Shown here: positions 42,444-51,783 of the stretch, one piece after another
Position numbering within the stretch: the first letter of the stretch is position 1
Layout of the letters: the number at the start of each line of letters is the position of its first letter
DNA from: Paracoccaceae bacterium
Lineage (GTDB): Bacteria > Pseudomonadota > Alphaproteobacteria > Rhodobacterales > Rhodobacteraceae
Direction of reading: 5' to 3'
NCBI GenBank assembly: GCA_027492585.1
Contig: JAPUEK010000033.1
Span: 29,543 to 93,542 of the forward strand
Length of the DNA stretch: 64,000 bases
Program-made: the position numbers and the translations under genes
The notes under the pieces: model-generated
Database searches by the model: none
What the model saw: only the letters and a program-made list of their open reading frames with translations
Told to the model about the DNA's origin: nothing

Positions 42444-43943
42444 TCAGGCCTGCGGCAGCAGGTCTTCCGGCATGTTCTGATAGGCCACGGGGCGCAGCCA
42501 GCGGCGGATGGAGAGCGTGCCGACCGAGGTTGCGCCGAAGTTGGTCGAAGCGGGGTAAGGCCCGCCATGGACCTGCGCGTCAACCACCTCCACCCCGGTC
42601 GGGAAGCCGTTGGCCAGCACCCTTCCGGCCTTGCGCTCCAGCACCGGCAGGAGGCGGCGGGCGGCGGGGTGATCCTCGGCGTCGAGGTGCAGCGTGCAGG
42701 TCAACTGGCCTTGCAGGCTTTCGGCGATCTTCTGCATCTCGTCGGCGTCCTTCACCCGCAGGACCAGGCCGAGCGGGCCGAAGACTTCCTCGCCGAGCGC
42801 GTGGTTGGCAAGCCAGTCCGCGCCTGAGACGGAGAAGAGATAGGGCGTGGCGAGCCGCGCCTCGCTGGTGGTCGCCAGTTCCTCGCGCACCCCCTGCCCC
42901 GCGGCAATGCGGTCACGGCCCTGCCGGTAGGCCTGCGCGATGCCGTCGGTGAGCATGGTCTGCGGGCCGACCTGCGCGAGGGCCGCGGCGGCGGCGGCGG
43001 TGAAAGCCTCGGCCTCCGGCCCTTCGGTGACGACGGCGATGCCGGGATTGGTGCAGAACTGCCCCGCCCCCATGGTCAGCGACCCGGCCCAGCCCTGCGC
43101 GATTTCCGCACCGCGGGCGGCGAGCGCATGGGGCAGAAGGAACATCGGGTTGACCGAGCCGAGTTCCCCGAAGAAGGGGATCGGATCGGGACGCGCGGCG
43201 CAGAGGTCAAAGAGCGCGCGGCCCCCGGCGAGGGAGCCGGTGAAGCCCACGGCGCGGATCAGCGGATGCTGGACGAGCGCCTCGCCCACATCGCGCTTGC
43301 CGCCCTGCACGAGGCTGAAGACCCCGGCGGGCAGGCCGCAGGCCCTGATCGCCGCGTCGATGGCCTGGGCCACGATCTCGCCGGTGCCGGGATGGGCGGA
43401 ATGGCCCTTCACCACCACCGGGCAGCCGGCGGCAAGGGCGGAGGCGGTGTCGCCGCCGGCAGTCGAGAAGGCGAGCGGGAAGTTCGAGGCGCCGAAGACC
43501 GCGACCGGCCCGATGGGGCGTTGGATCAGCTTGATGTCGGGCCGCGCCGCCGGTTTGCGGTCGGGCAGCGCCGCATCATGGCGGCGGTCAAGATAGGCGC
43601 CGTCGCGGATATGGGCGGCGAAGAGGCGGAGTTGGCCGGTGGTGCGGCCCCGCTCCCCTTCTAGCCGGGCGGCGGGCAGGCCGGTTTCCGAGGTGCCGAT
43701 GGCGGTGATCTCCGCGCCGCGCGCCTCGATCTCCTCGGCGATGCGGTCGAGGAAAGCGGCGCGCCCGGCGCGGCTCAGGGCGGCATAGGCCGGGAAGGCG
43801 GCCTCGGCGGCCTTGCAGGCGGCATCGACATGGGCGGGGGTGCCGGTGGCGAAGGGCCGCGCCTCACCCGTGGCGGGGGAGGAGAGGAAGGTCGTCTCGC
43901 CCGCAACCCATTGGCCTGCGATCAGGTGGTGTCCGGTCAGCAT
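42444..43943 (-). CDS. Alpha-ketoglutaric semialdehyde dehydrogenase (2,5-dioxovalerate dehydrogenase)
   Basis: 499 residues, ATG 43943. ALDH superfamily of the KGSADH group: 'GASNFPLAFSTAGGDTASALAAGCPVVVKGHSAHPGTGE' (about residues 151-189), the catalytic Glu in 'FFGELGSVNPMF' (about 247-258) and Cys in 'GAGQFCTNPG' (about 292-301). It oxidises 2,5-dioxopentanoate to 2-oxoglutarate with NAD(P), the last step of the oxidative pentose and hexarate pathways. It lies downstream of dehydrogenase and dehydratase genes that feed it. Confidence 0.92.
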   Translation of the reverse strand: MLTGHHLIAGQWVAGETTFLSSPATGEARPFATGTPAHVDAACKAAEAAFPAYAALSRAGRAAFLDRIAEEIEARGAEITAIGTSETGLPAARLEGERGRTTGQLRLFAAHIRDGAYLDRRHDAALPDRKPAARPDIKLIQRPIGPVAVFGASNFPLAFSTAGGDTASALAAGCPVVVKGHSAHPGTGEIVAQAIDAAIRACGLPAGVFSLVQGGKRDVGEALVQHPLIRAVGFTGSLAGGRALFDLCAARPDPIPFFGELGSVNPMFLLPHALAARGAEIAQGWAGSLTMGAGQFCTNPGIAVVTEGPEAEAFTAAAAAALAQVGPQTMLTDGIAQAYRQGRDRIAAGQGVREELATTSEARLATPYLFSVSGADWLANHALGEEVFGPLGLVLRVKDADEMQKIAESLQGQLTCTLHLDAEDHPAARRLLPVLERKAGRVLANGFPTGVEVVDAQVHGGPYPASTNFGATSVGTLSIRRWLRPVAYQNMPEDLLPQA

Positions 43944-43970
43944 GATGGTCTCCGTTCTGGGGCGGCAGGA

Positions 43971-44030
43971 CCGGGGGGTTTCACACCCCCCGGACCCCCT
44001 GTGGGATATTTGGACACAGTGGATGAAGAA
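43971..44030 (+). repeat. Dispersed hairpin + GGGATATTT element, copy 3
   Basis: CCGGGGGG (43971-43978) and CCCCCCGG (43986-43993) form an 8-bp stem with a TTTCACA loop, followed by ACCCCCTGTGGGATATTTGG and ACACAGTGGATGAAGAA. It sits between two leftward genes (44046 stop and 43943 start), where it may attenuate read-through into the KGSADH gene. Confidence 0.65.
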
Positions 44031-44045
44031 CCACCGGGAAAAGGA

Positions 44046-44969
44046 TCAGAAGTGGAAGGCGTCCGTCGTTTCGCGGCGCCCGAGGGTGAGGGCATCGGCG
44101 ACATGGGTCATGGGGGCGAGGTCCACGTCGCGGAGGCCGGCGCGGGTGAGTTCGGCCATGCGGGCATAAAGCGCGGGATATTCGCCCATGATGGTGTTTT
44201 CCCCGGCGGCAGCCCTGCCGTGGAGTTCCAGCACATTGCCGCCCATCCGCAGCGCGAGGGCGCCGTCCGGGGTTTCCACCTCGATGTCCCAGGTCTGCGG
44301 GCCTTCCTGGCGCCAGTCGAAATCGGCGGTGACGCCGCCGGAGAAGGTCAGGCGCGCGGCGATCGGCGTCTGGCGGTTTTCCGGGAAGGTCAGGGTGGCG
44401 GCGGTCAGATGGACGGGGGCGGGCAGGATATGGGTCAGGATCGAGAGCGCGTTGATGCCGGGATCGAAGACACCCATGCCGCCGGGCTCGAAGACCCAAT
44501 CCTGGCCGGGATGCCATTTCCGCACATCCTCGCGCCAGGTGATATGGGCGCGGGTGACGGTCTTGCCCGCAAGCCATGCCTTCGCCGGGGCGACGGCATG
44601 GGCCATGCGGCTGTGCCAGGTGGTATAGAGCGTGAGGCCGCGCTCCCGCGCCATCGCCTCAAGCGCATGGACCTCGGCCAGTGTCGCCCCCGGCGGCTTT
44701 TCGAGCATGACATGGCGGCCCGCGCGCAGCGCCGCTTCGGCATAGTCGAAGCGCGGCACGGGCGGCATACAGAGCGAGACCACCCCCACATCGGGCCGCG
44801 CGGCAAGGAAGGCGGCAAAATCGGTGAAGGCCTCCACCCCCGGCACCGCGCCCTTGCGCGAGACGGTCGCCGCCAGCTCCCAGTCGGCAGAGGCGGCAAT
44901 CGCCGGGACATGCTGGTCGAGGGCGATCTTGCCGATGCCGACGAGGGCGATCTTCATCGCAGCAGGCAT
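44046..44969 (-). CDS. L-arabinose/D-galactose 1-dehydrogenase-like (Gfo/Idh/MocA)
   Basis: 307 residues from ATG 44969, which overlaps the stop of the dehydratase gene (TGATG); 'MKIALVGIGKIALDQHVPAI' starts 4 residues later. The EKP motif is 'GRHVMLEKPPGATLAEV' (about residues 87-103), and 'TWHSRMAHAV' and 'VFDPGINALSILTHILP' carry the catalytic region. This combination is characteristic of arabinose/galactose 1-dehydrogenases that open the non-phosphorylative pathway. It would yield an aldonolactone with NAD(P)H. The operon context supports this role. Confidence 0.85.
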   Translation of the reverse strand: MPAAMKIALVGIGKIALDQHVPAIAASADWELAATVSRKGAVPGVEAFTDFAAFLAARPDVGVVSLCMPPVPRFDYAEAALRAGRHVMLEKPPGATLAEVHALEAMARERGLTLYTTWHSRMAHAVAPAKAWLAGKTVTRAHITWREDVRKWHPGQDWVFEPGGMGVFDPGINALSILTHILPAPVHLTAATLTFPENRQTPIAARLTFSGGVTADFDWRQEGPQTWDIEVETPDGALALRMGGNVLELHGRAAAGENTIMGEYPALYARMAELTRAGLRDVDLAPMTHVADALTLGRRETTDAFHF

Positions 44970-46711
44970 CAGTGCGAATCCTTGCCGACCGGATTGCCCC
45001 GGCAACCTTTCAGGAAGTCGAGGTCGGCCCCGGTATCGGCGCCCTGCACATGCTGCTGGTGGAGCCAGCCGTAGCCGCTTTCAAAGACCGGATGGGAGGG
45101 TTTCCACTCGGCCAGACGCGCGGCCAGTTCGGCATCCGGGATATCGAGATGCAGGCGGCGGTTCGGCACATCGAGCTCGATCATGTCGCCGTTCCGCACC
45201 ACGGCGAGCGGGCCACCGGCCGCCGCCTCGGGCGAGGTGTGCAGCACCACCGTGCCGTAAGCCGTGCCGGACATGCGCGCATCGGAAATCCGCACCATAT
45301 CGGTGATGCCCTTCCGCAGCACCTTGGGCGGCAGGCCCATGTTGCCGACCTCCGCCATGCCGGGATAGCCTTTCGGGCCGCAGTTCTTCAGAACCATCAC
45401 GCAGGTCTCGTCGATGTCGAGCGCCTCGTCGTTGATCTTGGCCTTGTAGTCGTCGATATCCTCGAAGACCACGGCGCGGCCGCGGTGGGTCATCAGCGCG
45501 GGCGTCGCGGCCGAAGGCTTCAGCACCGCGCCCTTGGGGGCGAGGTTACCCTTCACCACCACCACGCCGCCGGATTTCGCCAGAGCCTTTTCGGCGGGCA
45601 GGATCACCTCTTCGTTGTGGTTGATCACATCCTTGACCTGATCCCAGGCGGTTTCGCCCGAAACCGTCAGCGCGTCGCGGTGCAGAAGCCCCGCTTCGCC
45701 CAGACGCTTGATCACCACCGGAAGACCGCCGGCGTAGAAGAATTCCTCCATCAGATACTTGCCCGAGGGCATCAGGTTCACGATGGTCGGCACGTCGCGG
45801 CCGCAGCGGTCCCAGTCTTCGAGCGTGAGGTCGATGCCGACCCGGCCCGCGATGGCAAGGAGGTGGATCACCGCATTGGTCGAACCGCCGATGGCCGCAT
45901 TGGTGCGGATGGCGTTTTCAAACGCCTCCTTCTTCAGCACGTCGGAGGGCTTCAGGTCATCCTTGACCATCTGCACGATGCGCCGCCCGGTCAGTTGCGC
46001 CATCACGCGGCGGCGGCTGTCCACCGCCGGGATCGCGGCATTGCCCGACAGCGCCATGCCCAGAGCCTCGGCCATCGAGGCCATGGTGGAGGCGGTCCCC
46101 ATCGTGTTGCACGAGCCGGGGGAGCGGGACATGGAAGCCTCGGCCTCGGCGAATTCCGCCGCCGTCATCTCGCCGGCCTTCACCGCTTCGGAAAACTTCC
46201 ACAGATGGGTGCCGGACCCGACCCGCTCATTCTTGTAATAGCCGTTCAGCATCGGCCCGCCGGTGACGACGATGGAGGGCAGATCGGTGGAGGCCGCGGC
46301 CATCAGCAGCGAGGGCGTGGTCTTGTCGCAGCCGACCATCAGCACGCAGCCATCCATCGGCTGACCGCGCATCGCCTCCTCCACCGCCATGGCGGCGAGG
46401 TTGCGGAACATCATCGCGGTCGGACGGAAGGCGCTTTCGGAGGCGGAGAAGACCGGAACCTCGACCGGGAAACCGCCGGCCTCGTAGATGCCGTTCTTCA
46501 CCCTTTGCGCCAGATCGTTGAGATGGGCGTTGCAGGGGGTCAGCTCCGACCAGGTGTTGAGGATGCCGATCACCGGGCGCCCGTCGAACAGATCAGGCGG
46601 GAAGCCCTGATTCTTCATCCAGCCGCGATGGTAGATCGCATCGCGGGAGGAGCCTGCGAACCAGTGGCGGGAACGCAGGTCACGGGGCCATTTGGCCGGT
46701 TTGAATGTCAT
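44969..46711 (-). CDS. L-arabonate dehydratase-like IlvD/Edd family enzyme
   Basis: 580 residues, ATG 46711 with GAGGAAG upstream; a GTG at 46732 is less likely. 'LNTWSELTPCNAHLNDLAQRVK', 'VGCDKTTPSLLMAAAS' and 'SMSRSPGSCNTMGTASTM' contain the three cysteines of the Fe-S cluster. 'GGSTNAVIHLLAIAGR' and 'KNCGPKGYPGMAEVGNM' follow. The tail 'ADLDFLKGCRGNPVGKDSH' is typical of arabonate dehydratases. It dehydrates L-arabonate (or a related aldonate) to 2-keto-3-deoxy acid. It lies between gguC and the dehydrogenase in the same operon. Confidence 0.92.
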   Translation of the reverse strand: MTFKPAKWPRDLRSRHWFAGSSRDAIYHRGWMKNQGFPPDLFDGRPVIGILNTWSELTPCNAHLNDLAQRVKNGIYEAGGFPVEVPVFSASESAFRPTAMMFRNLAAMAVEEAMRGQPMDGCVLMVGCDKTTPSLLMAAASTDLPSIVVTGGPMLNGYYKNERVGSGTHLWKFSEAVKAGEMTAAEFAEAEASMSRSPGSCNTMGTASTMASMAEALGMALSGNAAIPAVDSRRRVMAQLTGRRIVQMVKDDLKPSDVLKKEAFENAIRTNAAIGGSTNAVIHLLAIAGRVGIDLTLEDWDRCGRDVPTIVNLMPSGKYLMEEFFYAGGLPVVIKRLGEAGLLHRDALTVSGETAWDQVKDVINHNEEVILPAEKALAKSGGVVVVKGNLAPKGAVLKPSAATPALMTHRGRAVVFEDIDDYKAKINDEALDIDETCVMVLKNCGPKGYPGMAEVGNMGLPPKVLRKGITDMVRISDARMSGTAYGTVVLHTSPEAAAGGPLAVVRNGDMIELDVPNRRLHLDIPDAELAARLAEWKPSHPVFESGYGWLHQQHVQGADTGADLDFLKGCRGNPVGKDSH

Positions 46712-46728
46712 GGCTTCCTCGCGGTCTT

Positions 46729-47733
46729 TCACAGAGCTTTGACGGTGGTCGTCCCGGCACTGGCCGGGGCAAAGGCAAGCGGGTTGGTCAGAGGCAGGCC
46801 GAAGGGCGGCGCCTCGATTTCAAAGACATCGCCGGCTTGCGCGCGGATGCCGTCGGCAAAGGACAGGGTGGCGGTGCCGAACATATGCACATGAAGGTCG
46901 CCGGGCTGGCGGAACACCTCATATTTGAAATGGTGGTGTTCGAGGTTGGCATAGGTGTGGGACATGTTCGCCTCCCCCGAGAGGAAGGGTTTTTCCCAGA
47001 TCACCGCGCCGCCGCGCCGGATGCGGCTGGTGCCGCGGATGTCGGCGGGCAGTTCCCCCACGAGGATCTCCGGCCCGTAAGAGGCGGCGCGCAGCTTGGA
47101 ATGGGCCAGCCAGAGGTAGTTCACCCGCTCCGTCACATGGTCGGAGAATTCGTTGGCGAGCGCCCAGCCGATGCGGAAGGGCGTGCCGTCCGGCCCGATG
47201 AGGTAGAGGCCGGCGATCTCCGGCTCCTCGCCGCCGTCCTCGGCAAAGCCGGGGGCGATGAGCGCGGAACCGGGGGCGGTGGCGACATGGCCGTTGCCCT
47301 TGTAGAACCATTCCGGCTGCGCGCCGACCTGGCCGGGCTGCGGACGGCCGCCTTCGAGGCCCATGCGGAACATCTTCATGCTGTCGGTCAGCACCTCCGT
47401 CCCGGTGGCCGCGCCCTCCAGCTTGGCGTGCATCGCATCGCGCGCCGAGGCCGAGCCGAGATGGGTCAGCCCCGTCCCCGTCAGGTGAAGATGCGCCGGA
47501 TCGGGATGGGTGACGGGCAGCGCCACCTTGCCGTCGGCGAGCAGCGCCGGCAGGTCCACCGCCTCGCCGAGCCCACGGGCGGCAATGACGGTGGCAAGGC
47601 TGCGGCGGGAGGCGATCGCCTCCTGCGCGAGGTCGTAGGTGCTGGTCGCCCCGCGCACCACGGCCGCCTCCGACCCCGAACGCGCCACCACGGCGATCTT
47701 GCCATCCGGCCCGGTTACTTGCGAAATCAGCAT
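46729..47733 (-). CDS. gguC: GguC/AraD1-type fumarylacetoacetate hydrolase family protein
   Basis: 334 residues, ATG 47733. It resembles GguC, the FAH-fold protein encoded after GguB in ChvE operons: 'HLHLTGTGLTHLGSASARDAM' (about residues 82-102), 'GGRPQPGQVGAQPEWFYKGNG', 'EEPEIAGLYLIGPDGTPFRIGWALANEFSDHVTE' and 'YGPEILVGELP'. The FAH fold uses Mg2+ bound by Glu/Asp; candidates lie in the 'EEPEIAG' stretch. Its reaction is not firmly established. The neighbours suggest it acts on a 2-keto-3-deoxy sugar acid. 10-nt gap from gguB. Confidence 0.82.
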   Translation of the reverse strand: MLISQVTGPDGKIAVVARSGSEAAVVRGATSTYDLAQEAIASRRSLATVIAARGLGEAVDLPALLADGKVALPVTHPDPAHLHLTGTGLTHLGSASARDAMHAKLEGAATGTEVLTDSMKMFRMGLEGGRPQPGQVGAQPEWFYKGNGHVATAPGSALIAPGFAEDGGEEPEIAGLYLIGPDGTPFRIGWALANEFSDHVTERVNYLWLAHSKLRAASYGPEILVGELPADIRGTSRIRRGGAVIWEKPFLSGEANMSHTYANLEHHHFKYEVFRQPGDLHVHMFGTATLSFADGIRAQAGDVFEIEAPPFGLPLTNPLAFAPASAGTTTVKAL

Positions 47734-47743
47734 CGCCCCGCCC

Positions 47744-48928
47744 TCACTTGTTCTTGTTGTAGACATCGAAGATCACGGCGGCGAGCAGCACCAATCCCTT
47801 GATCACCTGCTGGTAGTCGATGCCGATGGAGAGCATCGACATCCCCATGTTCATCACGCCCATGATCAGCGCCCCGATCACCACGCCGATGATCTTGCCC
47901 GAGCCGCCGGTCATCGAAGCTCCGCCGATGAAGACGGAGGCGATGGCGTCCAGCTCGAAGCCGGTCCCTGCCTTGGGCGTCGCGGAGTTGAGCCGCGCGG
48001 TCACGATCATCCCCGCAAGGGCGGCCAGCACCCCCATGTTGACGAAGCACAGGAAGACCAGACGGTCGGTGCGGATGCCCGAAAGCTTCGCCGCCTTCTC
48101 GTTGCCGCCAAGCGCGTAGATGCGCCGCCCGGTCACGGTGTTCTCGGTGAAGAAGGCGTAGAGGGCTGTCAGCACCGCCAGCACCACCATCACGTTCGGC
48201 AGCCCGCGGAACCCGGCCAACTGCCAGCCGACGAACGCGGTCGCGGCGGCGATGATCACGTTGCGGCCCCAGAAAAGCGCCGGCGGCTCCGCCGCGATGC
48301 CGAACTCGGCATCGCGCGCCCGCGACCGGAAGCCCAGCCAGAATTGCAGGCCGATGGCGATGGCGATCACGATCAGCGTCAGCCCGTGCGGCCGCCCGAT
48401 CCCGGTCAGATCAGGGATGAAGCCGTTGGACAGCGCCTGAAAGGCCTTCGGGAAGGGGCCGATGTTCTGCCCGCCGAGCAGCCACATCGTCGCCCCCCGG
48501 AAGACCATCATCCCCGCCAGCGTCACGATGAAAGAGGGGATGCGCCAGAAGGCCACCCAATAGCCCTGCAACGCGCCGATCACGCCGCCGACGATCAGCG
48601 TCAGCGGGATCACCACATAGAAGGGCAGCCCGACCTTGACGGTCAGATACGCCGCAACCGCCCCGGTGAAGGCCGCGACCGAGCCGACCGACAGGTCGAT
48701 ATGGCCCGCCACGATGATCAGGAGCATCCCGAGCGCGAGGATGATCACATGGCCGTTCTGCAGGAACAGGTTGGTGATGTTCAGCGAATTGACGAAGTTC
48801 ACCGGCTGCGCCTGAAAGCTCAGGATCAGCGAGAACAGCACGACGATGGTGATCAGCGCCACCAGCATCCCGTTTTCGCGCAGATGCCCGCCCAGATGGG
48901 CGCCCAGACCTTTTTCTTCCGACATCAC
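47744..48928 (-). CDS. gguB: Sugar ABC transporter permease GguB
   Basis: 394 residues with about ten hydrophobic segments, for example '[18 protein letters not shown]', '[29 protein letters not shown]' and '[28 protein letters not shown]' at the end. '[16 protein letters not shown]' is the conserved permease motif of the RbsC/XylH group. The length (394) is that of GguB/XylH-type permeases. It overlaps gguA by 4 nt and moves pentoses or hexoses through the inner membrane. Confidence 0.93.
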   Translation of the reverse strand: MMSEEKGLGAHLGGHLRENGMLVALITIVVLFSLILSFQAQPVNFVNSLNITNLFLQNGHVIILALGMLLIIVAGHIDLSVGSVAAFTGAVAAYLTVKVGLPFYVVIPLTLIVGGVIGALQGYWVAFWRIPSFIVTLAGMMVFRGATMWLLGGQNIGPFPKAFQALSNGFIPDLTGIGRPHGLTLIVIAIAIGLQFWLGFRSRARDAEFGIAAEPPALFWGRNVIIAAATAFVGWQLAGFRGLPNVMVVLAVLTALYAFFTENTVTGRRIYALGGNEKAAKLSGIRTDRLVFLCFVNMGVLAALAGMIVTARLNSATPKAGTGFELDAIASVFIGGASMTGGSGKIIGVVIGALIMGVMNMGMSMLSIGIDYQQVIKGLVLLAAVIFDVYNKNK

Positions 48929-50487
48929 GCAGCCTCCCCTTCACCGGCCTTTCGGCCCTCGGTCTTTTGTCCATTGTCGCGGATGATCAGCGCCATGATG
49001 CGTTCCTGGCTGGCCTCTTCCCGCGTGAGTTCGCCCACGAGGCGGCCCTCGTTCATCACATAGATGCGGTCGCACATGCCCAGAAGCTCGGGCATCTCGG
49101 AGGAGATCATCACGATCCCCCGCCCCTGCGCCGCCAGATCGTTCATGATCGTGTAGATCTCGAATTTCGCGCCCACGTCGATGCCGCGCGTCGGCTCGTC
49201 GAGGATCAGAACCTGCGGATCGGTGAAGAGCCATTTGGACAGCACCACCTTCTGCTGGTTGCCGCCCGAGAGGTTCACCACCTTCTGCTGCACCCCCGGC
49301 GTGCGGATCGCCATGGCCTTGCGGTATTGCTCGGACACCTGCGTCTCGCGCCGCTTGTCGAGCACGCCGCGCCGCGCCACCCCCGGCAGGTTCGCCAGCG
49401 TGACGTTCCGCACGATCGGCTCTTCGAGGATGAGGCCCAGCACCTTGCGGTCCTCGGTCACATAGGAAAGTCCCGCCGCCACCGCCCTGGTGACGGTCGA
49501 GGTATCGACGAGCTTGCCGCCCATCTTGACCGTGCCGCTGATGTTGCGGCCATAGGATTTGCCGAAGAGGCTCATGGCAAGCTCGGTGCGCCCTGCCCCC
49601 ATCAGCCCGGCGATGCCGACGATCTCGCCCTTGCGGACGGTGAAGCGGGCGTCGCGGATCATCTGGCGGTTCTGCTGCTCGGGGTGCCAGACGTTCCAGT
49701 CCGACACCTCCATCAGCACCTCGCCGGGGTTCGGCACACGCTCGGGATAGCGGTTGGCCATGTCGCGGCCCACCATGTCGCGGATGATGCGGTCTTCGCT
49801 GATCTCGTCGCGGTTGATGGTGGAAACGGTGGTTCCGTCGCGGATCACGGTGATCCGGTCGGCCACGCGGGAAATCTCGTTCAGCTTGTGGCTGATGATG
49901 ATCTGGGTGACGCCCTGCGCCTTCAGCTCCAGCATCAGGTCCAGAAGCTTCTGGCTGTCGTTTTCCTGAAGCGCCGCGGTCGGCTCGTCCAGGATCAGCA
50001 GGCGGACATCCTTGGCCAAGGCCTTGGCGATCTCGATCAGCTGCTGCTTGCCGACGCCCAGCTTTTCAACCTTGGTCGAGGGGCTTTCGCTCAGCCCCAC
50101 CTTCTTCAGCAGGCTTTCGGTCTTCTGGAAGGTTTCCGGCCAGTTGATCACGCCGCCCTTGGCCACCTCATTGCCCAGAAACAGGTTCTCGGCAATGGAC
50201 AGAAGCGGCACCAGAGCCAGCTCCTGATGGATGATGATGATGCCCTTCTCCTCGGAATCCGAGAGCGAGCGGTTGGCGAGGACAGCGCCTTCATAGACGA
50301 TCTCGCCCTCATAGCTGCCATGGGGATAGACCCCCGACAGCACCTTCATCAGCGTGGATTTCCCGGCGCCGTTTTCGCCGCAGATGGCGTGGATCTCGCC
50401 GGCTTCGACGGTCAGGTTCACCTGGTCAAGCGCACGCACACCGGGGAAGGACTTGCCAATCCCCTTCATTTCCAGAAGCACGGTCAT
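48925..50487 (-). CDS. gguA: Sugar ABC transporter ATP-binding protein GguA
   Basis: 520 residues with two ABC domains. The first has Walker A '[11 protein letters not shown]' (about residues 35-45) and Walker B '[12 protein letters not shown]' (about 161-172); the second has signature '[14 protein letters not shown]' and '[14 protein letters not shown]'. The second domain's Walker A is degenerate ('[10 protein letters not shown]'), as usual in this family. It powers uptake with GguB. It starts 68 nt after chvE across a strong hairpin. Confidence 0.94.
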   Translation of the reverse strand: MTVLLEMKGIGKSFPGVRALDQVNLTVEAGEIHAICGENGAGKSTLMKVLSGVYPHGSYEGEIVYEGAVLANRSLSDSEEKGIIIIHQELALVPLLSIAENLFLGNEVAKGGVINWPETFQKTESLLKKVGLSESPSTKVEKLGVGKQQLIEIAKALAKDVRLLILDEPTAALQENDSQKLLDLMLELKAQGVTQIIISHKLNEISRVADRITVIRDGTTVSTINRDEISEDRIIRDMVGRDMANRYPERVPNPGEVLMEVSDWNVWHPEQQNRQMIRDARFTVRKGEIVGIAGLMGAGRTELAMSLFGKSYGRNISGTVKMGGKLVDTSTVTRAVAAGLSYVTEDRKVLGLILEEPIVRNVTLANLPGVARRGVLDKRRETQVSEQYRKAMAIRTPGVQQKVVNLSGGNQQKVVLSKWLFTDPQVLILDEPTRGIDVGAKFEIYTIMNDLAAQGRGIVMISSEMPELLGMCDRIYVMNEGRLVGELTREEASQERIMALIIRDNGQKTEGRKAGEGEAA

Positions 50488-50505
50488 TCATCCCTCCCCG
50501 GATGA

Positions 50506-50543
50506 ACCGGACCCGCCGCCGGGAGCGTGGCGGCAGGTCCGGT
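50506..50543 (-). terminator. Intercistronic hairpin between chvE and gguA
   Basis: ACCGGACC (50506-50513) pairs with GGTCCGGT (50536-50543), and after one mismatch CGCCGCC-type GCCGCC (50515-50520) pairs with GGCGGC (50529-50534) round an 8-nt loop. It follows the chvE stop by 12 nt. Such stems downstream of binding-protein genes commonly raise the stability of the upstream message relative to the membrane genes; I infer that role here. Confidence 0.65.
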
Positions 50544-50555
50544 CTCGGCCCCAGC

Positions 50556-51626
50556 TTACTTCAGCTGATCGGTCGTGTAATAGCCCGAACCCACGAGCAC
50601 TTCTTCGTAGTTCGAGGCATCGACCGGCTGGGAGGCCAGCAGGTAGGACGGAACGACCTTCACGCCGTTGTCGTAGGTCGAGGTGTCGTTGATCTCCGGC
50701 TCGCCGCCCGACAGGATCGCATCCACCATCTTCACGGTCACGCCGGCAAGGTTGCGGGTGTCCTTGAAGATCGAGGAATACTGCTCGCCCGCGATGATCG
50801 ACTTGATCGAGGGGACTTCGCAGTCCTGGCCGGTGACGATCGGCATCTTCAGATCGCCCGAGCCGTAGCCCACGCCCTTGACCGACGACAGGATGCCGAT
50901 GGACAGCCCGTCATAGGGCGACAGCGCGCCATGGAGCACCTTGTCGCCGTAGTTGGCGGACAGCAGGTTGTCCATGCGGGCCTGCGCCACGGCGCCGTCC
51001 CAACGCAGGGTGCCGACGACTTCCATGCCCGACTGGCCCGAGGGAATGGCGATCTCGCCCGCGTCGATCATCGGTTGCAGGACGGACATTGCGCCATTGT
51101 AGAAGAAGAAGGCGTTGTTGTCGTCCGGCGAGCCGCCGAAGAGTTCGACGTTCCACGGCTTGGTGTCCGGGAAGCGCTCTTTCAGGCCCTTCACCAGCGA
51201 TTCGGCCTGCTGCACGCCCACTTTGAAGTTGTCGAAGGTGGCGTAGTAATCGACCGAGCCGCTGTCGCGGATCAGACGGTCATAGGCGATGACCTTGATG
51301 CCCGCAGCGGCCGCATTGTCGAGCGCGTTCGACAGGGTGGTGCCGTCGATGGCGGCGATCACCAGAACCTTCACGCCCTTGGTGATCATGTTCTCGATCT
51401 GGGAGAGCTGGGTCGGGATATCGTCTTCGGCATATTGCAGGTCGGTGCCGTAGCCGGCTTCGGTGAACTGCTTCACCATCGAATCGCCGTCCGAGATCCA
51501 GCGGGCCGAGGATTTGGTCGGCATGGCGATGCCGACGGTGCCTTTGTCCTGCGCGAAGGACGGGAAAGCCGCCGACGAGGCGGCGGCGGTAGCGAGCGCG
51601 AGAAGCGCCCTTCTGGAAAGTTGCAT
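50556..51626 (-). CDS. chvE: Multiple sugar-binding periplasmic protein ChvE
   Basis: 356 residues, ATG 51626 with a perfect AGGAGGAA-type site. A signal peptide with '[23 protein letters not shown]' (twin-arginine-like, cleaved near residue 26) precedes '[29 protein letters not shown]' and '[32 protein letters not shown]'. The '[19 protein letters not shown]' stretch is characteristic of ChvE/xylose-binding proteins. It captures arabinose, galactose, xylose or glucose and delivers them to GguAB. It opens the sugar operon. Confidence 0.94.
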   Translation of the reverse strand: MQLSRRALLALATAAASSAAFPSFAQDKGTVGIAMPTKSSARWISDGDSMVKQFTEAGYGTDLQYAEDDIPTQLSQIENMITKGVKVLVIAAIDGTTLSNALDNAAAAGIKVIAYDRLIRDSGSVDYYATFDNFKVGVQQAESLVKGLKERFPDTKPWNVELFGGSPDDNNAFFFYNGAMSVLQPMIDAGEIAIPSGQSGMEVVGTLRWDGAVAQARMDNLLSANYGDKVLHGALSPYDGLSIGILSSVKGVGYGSGDLKMPIVTGQDCEVPSIKSIIAGEQYSSIFKDTRNLAGVTVKMVDAILSGGEPEINDTSTYDNGVKVVPSYLLASQPVDASNYEEVLVGSGYYTTDQLK

Positions 51627-51761
51627 GGTCTTCCTCCCGAAACCGCCCGGTTGCGGGCGGCATGACACCGGCCTCTGCCCTGGCTCTGTTCGCTGGAGCC
51701 CGGCGCGACCGTGACGGGACAGTTGCGCCAAGGTTCAAGATCAGTCAAATCATGTCTTGTT

Positions 51762-51771
51762 ATGAATTCAT
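51762..51771. promoter_or_regulatory. Palindrome ATGAATTCAT in the chvE/gbpR divergent region
   Basis: A perfect 10-bp palindrome lies 13 nt before the LysR gene start and about 136 nt before chvE. CATG copies flank it (51751-51754 and 51769-51772). The 157-nt region is the expected binding place of a GbpR-like regulator, whose sites follow T-N11-A. Function is inferred from position. Confidence 0.4.
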
Positions 51772-51783
51772 GACGGAAATGTG

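Noticed and set aside
44972..46894. 640-residue open frame opposite the dehydratase gene
   Set aside because: Same reason: no motifs, skewed composition, and an intact IlvD/Edd enzyme on the other strand.
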